From Moniliophthora roreri (taxonomy: Eukaryota > Basidiomycota > Agaricomycetes > Agaricales > Marasmiaceae), in contig LATX02000007.1 in assembly GCA_001466705.2 (NCBI GenBank), positions 90,334 to 154,333 on the forward strand: a stretch of DNA of 64,000 nucleotides, written 5' to 3'. Of this stretch, positions 34,940 to 45,378 are shown in pieces. The position numbers were made by a program, and so were the translations under genes. Each line of letters opens with the position of its first letter. The first letter of the stretch is position 1. The notes under the pieces were generated by a model. That model made no database searches. It was given only the letters and a program-made list of their open reading frames with translations, and was not told where the DNA came from.

Positions 34940-36379
34940 ATGTCGATTCGGACCGTCCAGACAAGATACAAGGCCTCGTCGTCGCCCTCGACGGTGCTCA
35001 CGACCATAGACACCAATTCACCTCCATCTCCCCTTCCAGGCCTGGCAGCCAAGGTTCTCTATCTCAACAGTGAGTGTTCTCGACGTTGCCGCTCAAGGAA
35101 TTGCTGCTGATTTTCTTCTCTTTTTTTTTTCCCTTTTTTTTTTCAAATTTTTTTTTTCGCAGTGACAACACCCCCTAGGTCAACGTCACCCAAACCCCTC
35201 AGCGCCAGTAACAGCACCCTCAGCCCCCTCGCATCCCCGTACAAACCCAAATTGAGCCGCAGTAGCAGCTTCAGCCATACTCAGAACCAGCATCTTCATC
35301 AACAGAGTCAACGAGTTGGTGCTCGGGCTGGTAGAGGGATCCCGGCTACGCCCGTAGATCCGTCTTCAATGAGTTTTGTGGGGGCTAGCAGTGGCATCGT
35401 TGACCCGATGTTCGGTGGTTTACCAACGTACCACAGCACATCGAGGTTCGATCCGTTTGGGGACTTTACCGTCTCCGAGACATCATACAACCAATATCTC
35501 TCCTCACCTCAACCTCTCCTCCAATCACCTCCTTCCTCACCGACATCGGGAGTGACGAGTTTCGCTTTCAACGTCACCATCAACCCTAGCGTTGTCACGC
35601 AGCCGCTCGCTTCTGGTACCGGTGCCAACATTAAACCGGCGTACAACCATTATTATTATTACGACACAACGACCAATAGTCCTACACTCGCTTACGGCTC
35701 ACCGCCCATCTCCTCTTCTCAAAACAACAACAACAATAATCGTCTCAGCCATAATCGCAACCGCTCCAATTCCAATCATAGAGCCAGAAACAATGGTAAT
35801 CACCATAATTCTACCAATCACCATAATAATACCTATAACCAAGGACGTCGCGCCAATTCGGTCGTTAATTCTTTCAATCATTCTCGCCCAACTTCTCGTT
35901 CACCTTCACCACCATCGCCCTTGACGTCGCCAACAAAAGCATCATTCTCTTCCCCATCGACAGTTGCTTTCCCATCACAAGGCTCTGTGATCCAAGATCC
36001 ATTCGCAGATCCGGTTGTGACTGCTCCTGTTGAATCGGTCCCTATCCGAACCAGGAAGAGATCGAACACGATCAGTGAACCCAGTCGATCACCTTCTCCA
36101 CCTTCACCTGTGCCTTCCCGATCGCCTTCACCTCCTTCTACGGCCGCCGCCTCCCCGGCCCCTGTCGACATTGTCGACCAGAAGGAAACCGTCAAACTTG
36201 AACAACCCGTTGCCAAACTCTCAACCAAAAAGGACAACTCGGCCATCTCCAAGCTTGTCGCTGCCATGTTGTTGAACAGGGTTGATGCCATGGGAAGGTC
36301 TCGCTGTGGAAAGCGGGTCACTTCATGTGGAACTGGATACGTCAAGAGTAGTTTGTCGAGGGTCGTTTTCGTTGAGTAA
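34940..36379 (+). CDS. Low-complexity Ser/Pro/Asn-rich hypothetical protein
   Basis: About 450 residues in two exons. Exon 1 starts MSIRTVQTRYKASSSPSTVL and ends KVLYLN plus one base. A 94-base intron with an extreme T-rich acceptor tract (35107-35161) joins to TTPPRSTSPKPLSASNS. The middle is disordered, with Asn/His runs (QNNNNNNR, HHNSTNHHNN), a poly-Tyr YYYY and repeats of SPSPPSP. The C-terminus is compact and probably folded or helical: SAISKLVAAMLLNRVDAMG, RSRCGKRVTSCGTGYVKSSL. No known domain. Such proteins in mushrooms are often regulatory or condensate-prone, but that is only inference. The start is chosen because the codon across the intron restores frame and the ATG follows a CT-rich leader. 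Confidence 0.65.
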
Positions 36380-37034
36380 AAACTTTGCTTGCATTTGACA
36401 GACATTCCTTTTCTTTTTCATCTTTTCATCTTTTTCTTCCCCTTTTCTTCCATGCTGTGTACGTTGTTTGGAAAAACGCACTCCCTCTCTTCTTTATTCT
36501 CATCTCGTCGTCTCAATCGTCTCATATACCTCATTCATCTGTAACACCACTTCATATTCGTTCAACGTCGTCGGCATTTAGCATTCAATATATACCTATC
36601 TCGATCTAGTTAACGTATATATATATTTGTATGTACCCTTTCTCGGTTGGCTTGGGACTTGGGGGAGTTGTGTTCACTAGTCGTTTGTACTTATGTGTAA
36701 TATGTGTAAATGGAAACGTGTAGTTATTGGTTTTTTTTTCTGTCATTAACGGCGTGCGGTGACGATCATGAGTGGATATTGCGAAATGGAGTGGGAACGA
36801 TTGGTTTTATATGTAGTTGTGTGAGGTACATGAAAGAGTGAATACTGCGAGATGAAAAAAGGGACAGGACGGGACGGGGCGGGACGGGAACATGGGCAAG
36901 AAGAGGACGCCGTTCTGCGTTTTCGTTTCATATCTCCCTGGGTTTATATAGCCTCGGAGATGCGGCAAAGTGAAAGCGAGAAATATTCATAGTATGTATG
37001 ACATTGGTAAGAATGACGGATGGCAGATCTCCTG

Positions 37035-37297
37035 CGTGTATATACGAGAACAGAGTCCGGCAAGTATGGAAAAAAAAAGATAACAGAGGCGAGATTGATG
37101 GAACTACAAAGGGCGGGTGACGTGGCGTAAGTCGTTCGTGTATATGAGAACGTCCAGCGAGTACAAACGAGAAGGCGAGGCGTTAACCCGTTTGTATATA
37201 TACGAGAACATCCGGCATATTAAAAAAAAACAAGACTAAAAAGACAGATAGCGTGGCGTAACTCGTTCGTGTATATATGAGGACGTCCGGTAAGTAA
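37035..37297. repeat. Four copies of a 30-35-base motif
   Basis: Copies at about 37035-37066, 37131-37162, 37188-37220 and 37263-37297. Each has TCGTGTATATA-GAGAAC followed by TCCGGCAAGTA with small changes. The intervals differ, so this is a spaced motif array rather than a simple tandem repeat. Confidence 0.65.
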
Positions 37298-37596
37298 AAT
37301 GATATATGCATGATGAAAGAGAGAGAGAGACAAGAATGATGGAACTAGCGAGACAGACAGCAGGGAGATCTCCCAAGTGCCTGGGTAATATGACAAGGGT
37401 AAATGAATTTACGAAACAGGAAGAATATTGCAAAGGTAAAACGAGCAGATAGGAGTTGAAAGCGAGACAAGAGTTACCGGTGTATTACTTGTCTACCTGT
37501 TCGTAAGCCCAAGCCACGGTAACCATTCATTTTTCATTCAGGCTTTCAGAATCACAGTGGTTTGAGCTGGGCAGGCATTTTTCTTTACAAGTGGAG

Positions 37597-37756
37597 ATTG
37601 TAACATTCAAGGGCGGAAATTTGTAGAATGCCGATATGGTTTTGTAGCTCAAAAACATATCAGCATTCTACAACCTGCTGCCCTTGAAGGTTGCAATCGC
37701 CCCACACGTGTAGGAGAGGCAATATCTCGCTTGAGTTGCCTCCGCCCCACGTGTGG
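37597..37756. repeat. Two adjacent inverted repeats (foldback structure)
   Basis: The first hairpin pairs ATTGTAACATTCAAGGG (37597) with its near-inverse at 37681-37697. Inside it, TTGTAGAATGCCGATATG (37621) pairs with 37651-37673, giving about 36 of 40 paired positions around a short loop. The second pairs CCACACGTG...GAGAGGCAA (37701-37722) with TTGCCTCC...CACGTGTGG (37736-37756) and contains two CACGTG boxes. Confidence 0.75.
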
Positions 37757-37767
37757 AATACAACCAA

Positions 37768-39344
37768 TCAAAAAGGGTGGTGGGATTCTGGTCTCGCCAG
37801 AGGGGTTGCATTTGCAATGTACAAAGACCCAGCTGATTGTGATTCAGGAGGACGCTCCAGAAACACGCACCCTATGTGACCAATGAGATGAGTTTGACAT
37901 GTGTGAAGAAGGCTTGACTTACCGCTAGCGATGACAATCTTAAACGTGGATTTGATTCTTTCGATCAAAGTCTGGGCGTCAGGCATATCTACATCCTGAT
38001 CGCAGACACTGTGAGATGGTTCTGCTATACGAGACAACAAAGCTTCCTACCTGATCTGTCATGACTGCTATCCAGTCGTCGTCATGCGTGATTGCGATGT
38101 GAGCGTCCTCTCTCTAAAATGAAAAAGTGGTCAGAGAGTGTTTTGGAGGAGGCATGTTTTTTTTTTTTTTAAAAAAAAAAAAAAGACTCACCGATCGCAA
38201 TAGAAACTCGTTGACTACCATCAGGGGATTATATGGCTAAAACATGATCATCAGTTCTGTGAGACTTTGCTGCGTCTGACAACACTCACCTGTCTAGTCA
38301 TGTCATCCTCGACGTGCACTGAATCGATCTGGGTATCATCGCTCGATGATGACCGAGAACTCCGACTGCTTGTCGATCCGCTGCTTCTTGGTTGGTTTCC
38401 AAACGGGATCTTGCCTGACATGGCCTTGTAAGGGGAATCATTTGTGCTTGAAACCTTGATTCCCGGACTTGACCAGGGCCAGAAACTGTCCTTGACCGAT
38501 ATGCAGAAACCACGAACGAACAGAGCTTGATTCCATGCCGTATTTCGATCAGGAGAGCAACGGCTAGCTACGGAGGACTGGCGAATGGACGTCTGAGCTA
38601 GCCTCAGTCTTCCGTCAAGGATACCGCCGGTATTGAACAGCAACGAACATGACTTGTCCGTGGAGGTGCCATTAATCACAGCATTCTCCCAAGTGTCTGT
38701 CTTGTCCACGCCTGTGACGAGATAGAGCGAGCCATTCACTGCCTCCCTTCGAAGCGGCCCATTGACAAATTTGTAAAACTCGACACCGTGCTTCCGAGCA
38801 TACTCCCGAAATCCGGCTCTTTCAAGGCAATCCACACGAGTGGCGCCATTTGACGGCATGAGGACTGCACCCCTTTCACGACTAAAGTTGATTTCAATTC
38901 CGCCTCCCACACCTACTGGCAGGCCGCTAGACAATAGGTATAAGGAGAAAAAACACGCGTGTGATCCAAAAGAGTGAACACGTACGGAATGGCAATTGTT
39001 GCTTCGGCACATATCTCCCGTTGTTTAGCCCCTACACTACAGACCGGAACACCTGCGCGAAAAAAGTTTGGGGTCTCGTCAACTTGACGATTCCATTCCA
39101 AAGGAGTAAAGTTGGGCGGGATGCCGTTCCATCGATTGATAGGATGGTCTGCAGATTCACAAATGTTGAAGATGCGTTCAAAACCGCCTCTTGGTGTGAA
39201 CTGTCCAAGATCTCCAATACATATGCCTGTATCCCGACATTGCAGCGGCATTGCACGATTTGGTTCGGGAACCCAGAGAGGCCGACCATGCCTTAGAGGA
39301 CAAAGCAGGCGAGAGTAAAGGTCAGGTACATGGACGTCGCCCAT
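37768..39344 (-). CDS. Agaricomycete hypothetical protein with NGSLYLVTG motif
   Basis: Start ATG 39344: MGDVHVPDLYSRLLCPLRHG, RPLWVPEPNRAMPLQ, GICIGDLGQFTPRGGFERIF, ADHPINRWNGIPPNF, then an intron joining to PGLPVGVGGGIEINFSRERG, GAVLMPSNGATRVDCL, FREYARKHGVEFYKFVNGPL, NGSLYLVTGVDKTDTWENAV, FVRGFCISVKD, a Ser-rich linker (SSGSTSSRSSRSSSSDD), and small exons PYNPLMVVNEFLLRS, REDAHIAITHDDDWIAVMTD, DVDMPDAQTLIERIKSTFKI. This is a widespread uncharacterised family in Agaricomycetes: an IGDVG-like N-terminal part, an LYLVTG core and a C-terminal DDDW motif. The function is unknown. One intron contains a T14A14 palindrome (38157-38184). The last exon may end at 37768 with or without a final intron. 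Confidence 0.72.
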
Positions 39345-40540
39345 TTGAGGAGCAACGTCCGAAAGAGGTCGGGCGTTTATCAGCTGTGAACGATGGAAAG
39401 AGATGGAACAAAGTCTTGCGAGTTTTCTAGTGTCGTCGGGGTCATATAATCTAACAGTAATACAGCGAATGCCAAAAGCTGTCGTTGGAAGCCCATCCAC
39501 GAGTCTTCTCCACGAGTCTTGAAGACTGATTAAGTTGTGTCAAAGCTCACGGCGAAAGTGACAGTACCATAAGAAAGGTAAACGTAAGTATTGCACCATG
39601 TGAGGAAATTTTCATGGAAAAAGGGTTTGCCTTTGATATGGGGATCGCTGTGACTCATTCACTGCCTCTTGAGTAATGTAATGAGTTCTGCATGACCCTT
39701 ATAGATCCGCTATTCTGATTCGAAAAGGTATAAGCTTTCAGGGTGCTGATCAAGGCATTTTGACCTGGTTCGAAACAGCTTCTGTGAATGATAAAACAGT
39801 GGCATTGATTTTCCCTCATACGTGTAAAATCGAGATACGGTCACGTCCAAGGTGTTCTTTTCGCTGTAAATGCTGTGAGTGATGGTACAGAGTCGAGTGA
39901 ATTGGGAGATACACACCTGATGACATTATCGATGTCTCCTTCAAGCACCGCCTCCCAGACCAAATTACCCTCAAGACTAGTCCATCGCATATCTTTCAGC
40001 TTGTCCAAATGTCGAGTAGATATTTCAATTCTACGGTCTTCACAACGAAAAGGATCACATCATCAGATTTCGGTGCAGTTGCCGCCTAGACGACTCCGAC
40101 AACTAGGGTATTGAACAGTCCAAAGTTTTGGTATTATCTAGAATGGCGAAAACAGGGTGTCGGACCGGAGCACAACGAAGCACTAAGGAGGCTGCAGTGA
40201 TGCAGTCTGAGTCAAGAGCAGATGTCACAGAGCACGTCACAGCTTGAGTCCTGTTAACCGCACGGTTAATCATTTCACACCGCAATTCGATGGATAACGG
40301 TAGATATAAGTATGTAGTGGAAGCGAGAGATACTGTGAAGCGTTATCGACGAATAGACCAAGGCTTTTGCAGGCTACGCCAGTTGGATCGTGGCTGTTCA
40401 AAGAAAATCAGGCGAAGAGTTAATGTCCCGGTCTTCATTTGCCAAAATCTCAAGTAGGGCACTCGGCTTGGCTCTAGTATGTCAACCTCCCCAATCATAG
40501 AATGGGTAATAGGATTCTTCATAACATCATATTGAAGTAA
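39345..40540. other. Intergenic; left end of the regulator array from about 39.93 kb
   Basis: The first part is the 5' flank of the gene at 39344. From about 39930 onward the sequence aligns with the intergenic sequence of the downstream array (CCGCCTCCCAGACCAAA near 39948; the stretch near 40140-40260 resembles 42500-42610, 45020-45130 and 48370-48480). This marks the array's left boundary. No gene is supported. Confidence 0.5.
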
Positions 40541-41653
40541 TCAACCCCTCCAACCGATATCCAGTAACCCATATATGTAATCCTGACACCTCTCAGCTCC
40601 CTTCGCCCACCAGAATTTTTCATCTATACGCTTCAACATCCCAAGATAATAGTACAGTAACACCAATGCACGCTGCCTCCTCTTATTCAGTAAATCGCGA
40701 AACTTCCCCCCAAAAAGCGCTGGCCACAAAACGGCGCTCTTCGTTTCATATCCCGTCCGACTGAGCCGATGCGCGACGTAGAGTGCTTCCACTGCTTGTT
40801 TATATGCTGCCCTGATACTTGGATCAAAAAGCTCCTCCGATTCTGACTCAAATCCAGGCATACGAAAGTCGTATATCTGCTGTAAATGCACTAGTGCCTC
40901 CACCAAATCTACTTGCAGGTTCGCGGAGAACGGATCTACAGCCCTGAGCCTCTGATCCTCATACATACGGCGACCTTCCAAGGGCGAGAAAACGTTATGC
41001 AGCGAGGTCATTAGCGAGAAGATCTTCTCCGGTGATGAGGAAAATGACGATGAGATCGTATACATCGTGAAGAGCCCTATCGTCAGGAAGTTGGCATCGG
41101 GGTTGGTAGCACCAGGTAGAGCAGCTATCGCAGCTTTCCGATGAGCAGAGGCGAGGTGTATCCACTTGGGCTCCGTGGGGTAGAGCCGACCGAGGTGAAG
41201 TGCCGTGTAGGATAACAGGGCGTGAAAGACGTGTGGGTTGTACCATGATAATTGAGGAGGCATGGTGCACAGTATAGGGATGCACCCAGGTTCGGAATCA
41301 AAACAAGCGGAAGTGACGGTTGTGAAATGATGTATTATTTGGCGGGAGGTGGTGCCCATGGGTATTGGCGTCGGTGCTGCGAGGCGTTTGTAGAGCACGA
41401 TTTCCTGCTGCTGCTGCCGCTGCTCGTTCTTGGGCCTCTGTACACATTCTAGATCTCGCCGATAACACTTCCTGCAAATTGGCTTTGTTTCATCGCACTG
41501 GTAAGTTCATGCCAAAGTGAGTGATAGGAGGAAGAGCAACGGCTGATGCGTACTTACTTTAATGCGCCTTTTTCTACATGTTAGACACCCACTCTTAGAC
41601 TTGGTGTGAAAGCGAATGACACCCTCGAATTTAGTAGCATCTGCTGTCGACAT
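40541..41653 (-). CDS. Zn2Cys6 transcription factor, Upc2-like, array copy 1
   Basis: Two exons, about 350 residues. Exon 1 from ATG 41653 reads MSTADATKFEGVIRFHTKSK then GCLTCRKRRIK. A phase-0 intron leads to CDETKPICRKCYRRDLEC, giving the full CX2CX6CX6CX2CX6C cluster. A Gln-rich linker follows, then a fungal regulatory domain like sterol-uptake factor Upc2: NPHVFHALLSYTALHLGRLY, WIHLASAHRKAAIAALPGAT, NFLTIGLFTMYTISSSFS, RALVLLYYYLGMLKR. The protein ends at GWRG because the codon that is TGG in the other copies is TGA here (40541-40543), so it lacks about 20 C-terminal residues. It probably acts in the nucleus on unknown targets. It is the leftmost of five tandem paralogues on the same strand. 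Confidence 0.85.
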
Positions 41654-42070
41654 GGTGGTCGAGGTCAAAGTCGGCGGCCACGCGGTTGGAGGTCAGAGTA
41701 CCATCAAGGCACACAGAAGACCGCTTTTCCTATTGGTGACATTTCCTATTGCAATTGGCCCGGTAAAGACTGCTCGGGAAGGGGCGGGAGCGTACCCCAC
41801 ATTGGGCAGCCCAAACTATTCTGGAAGCGTCATTTACATAACGTCGAAGTCTGTCCAGGGCCCTGCGACTTCTTGGGAAATCGGAGCTGGTGGGGATGAA
41901 ATGGATTCTGAATGTTGCTGTCCGGGAGAATGGCGGGGGAACGGCAAGAGAGCGGGGGTCTATGCTGGCTCCTATATTCAATCATTATCGCCAGCAGTGA
42001 TGAGATCGATGAATAGCAGGGCAAGCAAGATGATACACACCGTTATCTCCCAGAAATTGACATATTAATA
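41654..42070. other. Promoter flank of array copy 1
   Basis: Upstream of the 41653 start. Homologous sequence precedes each of the five regulator genes, sharing CGATTGGCCCG-like (CAATTGGCCCG here near 41753) and a TACATAA element. These are possible conserved promoter sites. Some copies include further stretches. Confidence 0.4.
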
Positions 42071-42240
42071 TATTATCCGATGAGTTTCAGGTCCGAAGCT
42101 CTCGCTGGTTTTGAGACCTGGTTCACCTTGTGTACCCTTGATGCAGTTCCAGTTCAGCAACGGTAGCTCGATGGTGAATGCAGAGGCACCCTGAAAATAC
42201 TTCTCAAAGGCGGCAGAGTTATCGTAAATCAGCTCGAGTC
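42071..42240 (-). pseudogene. MYND-DUF4470 exon fossil 1
   Basis: Reading the minus strand, this segment shows CTCGAGCTGATTTACGATAA-like sequence followed by Phe-Lys-type codons. It corresponds to the C-terminal exon of the MYND genes at 22145 and 25032 (LELIYDNSVAFKKYL). Here the match begins only at LELIYDN, because the preceding part present in other array units is missing. The remainder of the gene is absent. Confidence 0.45.
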
Positions 42241-42838
42241 ACGCAAATCAGTGGAAGATATGCACCTGAGACGAGCTCGAAACCATGTTTCACTCCGCTT
42301 CCCAGACCAAACTCCAATGCACCTTCTGCCTCCAGGAAGAGTCCACCGTGTCATTCAGCTTGCCTGGGTGTCAAGTGAATGTTTCAATCCTACGGCCTTC
42401 GTGTCAAATAATGAAAGCTGCATCGGCAGCAGCTGCTGCTTAGAGGATGTCGACGGTCCGTTTCAGGAGTATTAAACCGTCCGAGTTTTTTGGTATGGTG
42501 AAATGAGGACCAGTGCACAGCGAAGCAACGAGGATTGCAGCGTGCCAAAATGCAGTTCGGGGTAAAGGCTTGAGAGCAGGTGTGACGCCGCAGCACGTCA
42601 CAAACGTCTCCGGCTCAAGTACGTATAAATATACCTACGTAGACGGCGCTATAGGTCGGAACACTGAAGCATCGTCGGCAAATATACCAGAGCTTCCGCA
42701 CGAAACCTAGCCTGCAACGCCAATCAATGTCAGTGCTATAACACCGGGCACCCATTCCAACAAGATGAATCTGGCGAAAAAAATTTAGTGTCCCGGTCTT
42801 CATCCGCCAAAATCTCAGGTAGGGCACTCGGCTTGGCT
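42241..42838. other. Array intergenic sequence, unit 2
   Basis: Between fossil 1 and the 3' end of regulator copy 2. It aligns with the equivalent stretches at about 44740-45378, 48050-48658 and 50620-51283. Open frames here (for example 42178-42378) vary between units and show no constraint. No gene is supported. Confidence 0.45.
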
Positions 42839-44029
42839 TCAATATGTCAACCTCGTAGAATTAGCAATCGAATAATTCTTCGTACTACCATCATATTGAA
42901 GTACCCAACCCCTCCAACCGACATCCAGTAACCCATATATGTAATTCTGACACCTCCCAGCTTCACTCGCCCACCAACATCGTTCACCTATATCCTTCAT
43001 CATCCCCAGATAATAGTACAGTACCACCAATGCACGCTGTCTCCTCTCATTCAATAAATCACGAAACTTCGTCCCAAAAAGCGCTGGCCACAAAGAGGCG
43101 CTCTTCGATTCGTATCCCATCTGACTGAGCGGGTACGCGACATAGAGCGCTTCCACTGCTGTTCTATATGACGCCCTAATATCTGGATCAGCAAGCTCCT
43201 CTGATTCCGACTCAATTCCAGGCGTAGGGAAGTCGTATATCTGCTGTAAATGTTCTAGTGCCTCCACCGAATTTGGTTGCATGTTCACGGAGAACGGATC
43301 TACAACCTTCATCCTCTGATCCTCATACATACTACGGCCACCCACGAAGGGGGAACAGACGTTATGCAGCGAGGTCATCAGTGGGAAGATGTTCTTCGGT
43401 GACGCGAATAGTGACGATGAGATCGTATATAGCACGAAGATACCAATCATTAGGAAATTGGCATCGGGGTTGGTGGCACCAGGTAAAGCATCTATCGCAG
43501 CTTTCCGATGAGCAGAGGCAAGGTATACCCACTTGGGCTCTTCAGAGTAGAGTCGACCGAGGTGGAGTGCCGAGAAGGATAACAGGGCGTGGAAGAGATG
43601 TGGGTTGTCCCATGATAACTGAGAGGAAACGGTGCGTGCTATATTGGTACACCCAGGTTCGGAATCAAAAGAAGCGGAAGTAGCGGTTGTGAAATGATAC
43701 ATTATTTGGCGGGAGATGATGCTCATGGGTATCGGTGTTGGTGCTGTGAGGCGTTTGTAGAGCACGATTTCCTGCTGCTGCTGCCGCTGCTCGTTCTTGG
43801 GCCTTTGTACACATTCTAGATTTCGCTGATAACACTTCTTGCAAATTGGTTTCGTCTCATCACACTGGCAAGTTCATGCCAAAGTGAGCGATAGGAGGAA
43901 GAGCAACAATTGGTGCGGACCTACTTTAATACGCCTCTTTCTACATGTTAGACACCCACTCCTAGACTTGGCGTGAAAGCGAATGACACCCTCGAATTTG
44001 GGGGTGGTTGCAGAACCTGTCGTCGACAT
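42839..44029 (-). CDS. Zn2Cys6 transcription factor, Upc2-like, array copy 2
   Basis: Two exons, about 376 residues, start ATG 44029 (MSTTGSATTPKFEGVIRFHA). The zinc cluster is split by the intron: GCLTCRKRRIK in exon 1, CDETKPICKKCYQRNLEC in exon 2. The regulatory domain reads NPHLFHALLSFSALHLGRLY, WVYLASAHRKAAIDALPGAT, YTISSSLFASPKNIF, RALVVLYYYLGMMKDIGERC, and ends STKNYSIANSTRLTY. No stops or frameshifts. By eye it is closest to copy 5 (shared VGGRS and EALEHLQQIYDFPTPG-like segments). The role is inferred from the Upc2-like fold. The promoter lies in the duplicated flank to its right. Confidence 0.87.
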
Positions 44030-44527
44030 GGTGGTTAAGGTTAAAGTCAGCGGCCACGCGGTTGGAGGTCAGGAGACCATCAAAGTACACGGGGGTGACA
44101 GCTTAGGACGATAACTCGAGTGCGTTTTCTGCAGAAGACCGCGTTAACCTAAAAGGTAAGCTTGTCGGCTAAAGAACTCGAGAGAGGACATACGGAGTGA
44201 GAGGATTGGAGGGTATCCATGTCTTCGGGGACCTTGTTTTTCGGCGACTGCGGCTGAGGTTTACATACTTGTGAAGGACCCAATACTGGGTAGCCCAAAC
44301 TAATCCGGAATCCGTAATTTACATAATGGCGAAGATCCTGGACTTGAGAAATCGGAGTTGGTGGCAATGAATGTTGCTTCAGGGGACGGCGGGAGAATGG
44401 CAAGAGAACGGGGGTCTATGCTGGCCCCTACACTCAATCATTAGCGCTAGCAGTGACGAGATCGACGAGTAGCAGGGCAAGCACGATGATACACACCATT
44501 ATCTCCCGGAAATCGACCTTAACATAC
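44030..44527. other. Promoter flank of array copy 2
   Basis: Duplicated upstream sequence ending in GATACACACCATTATCTCCC (about 44487-44506). The same junction is the one broken by the hAT-like element in the last unit. No gene is supported. Confidence 0.45.
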
Positions 44528-44735
44528 TATCCAATGAGTTTCAGATCCGAAGCTCTCGCTGGTTTTGAGACCTGGTTCACCTTGTGCACCCTTGAAACAG
44601 TTCGAGTTCAGTGTCGAGAGAGCTCGGTGAATACAGAGGCATTTAAGGTACTTCTTGAAGGCGGCAGAGTTATCGTAAATCAGCTCGAGGCTGGAAAGCA
44701 CGGTGACCTGACGAGCAGCCCATCATGTTCATGAA
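44528..44735 (-). pseudogene. MYND-DUF4470 exon fossil 2
   Basis: On the minus strand, from about 44720 it reads RQVTVLSSLELIYDNSAAFK then KYL. This matches ARHVAVLSGLELIYDNSVAF of the MYND gene at 22145, including the exon's preceding bases. Beyond KYL the homology stops and the frame ends at 44519-44521. Only this one exon is present, so it is a fragment carried in the array unit. Confidence 0.6.
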
Positions 44736-45378
44736 CTACGCAAATCAGTGGAAGATACGCACCTGAGGCTACCCCGAAACCATGTCTCAAACACTCAAGC
44801 ACTCCACCTCCCAGACCAAACTCCAATGGACCTCCTGGCTCCGGGATGAGCCCACCGTGACCATGTCATTCAGCTCTCCTGAGTATCAACTGAACGATTT
44901 CAATCCTACGGCCCTCATGTCGAATGACGAAGAGTTGCATCGTCAAAACTCGGTGCAGTCGCTGTTTAGAGGATATCGACAACCCGTTTCAGGAGTATTA
45001 AACCGTTCGAGTTTTGTGGTATGCATCGAGGATTGCGGCGTGCCAGAATGCAGTTCGAGGTCAAGACTTGAGAGCAGATGTGACGCAGCGCCAACGTCAC
45101 AAACGTCTTCAGCTCGAGTACACATTAAAACCGCAATTTGATACATAAAACGATGAACATAACTGCGTAGACGGTGATACACTGTGAAGCATCGTCGGCA
45201 AATATACCGAGGCTTTCGCAGCATAGCATGCAACCTAGCACACAACGCCAATGAACGTCGACGTTACATCACCCATTCGCTATGGTGGGGTCATGGCCGC
45301 TCAAGGAGAATCTGGCAAAGATAATTAGTGTCCTGGTGTTCCTCTGCCAAGTTCTCATTAGGGCACTCGGTTTTGGCT
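44736..45378. other. Array intergenic sequence, unit 3
   Basis: A plus-strand frame (44782-45141, MSQTLKHSTSQTKLQ) is open here, but the matching sequence in the other units is broken by stops or shifts. I do not call a gene. Confidence 0.4.

Larger units (their letters stand above)
36380..37767. other. Intergenic with tandem-like motif and hairpins
   Basis: Downstream of the low-complexity gene. It contains four copies of a roughly 32-base motif (CGTGTATATACGAGAACG-like, 37035-37297), purine-rich simple sequence near 36855-36890, and two inverted repeats at 37597-37756, described separately. No gene is supported. Confidence 0.5.

Noticed and set aside
35592..35924. Plus-strand frame rich in Ile/Thr, and the minus-strand frame 35878-36405
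   Set aside because: Both lie inside the low-complexity gene at 34940-36379 and are shadows of its repeated codons.
44782..45141. 119-codon plus-strand frame between regulator copies
   Set aside because: The equivalent sequence in the other array units is broken by stops and shifts, so it is not conserved as coding.
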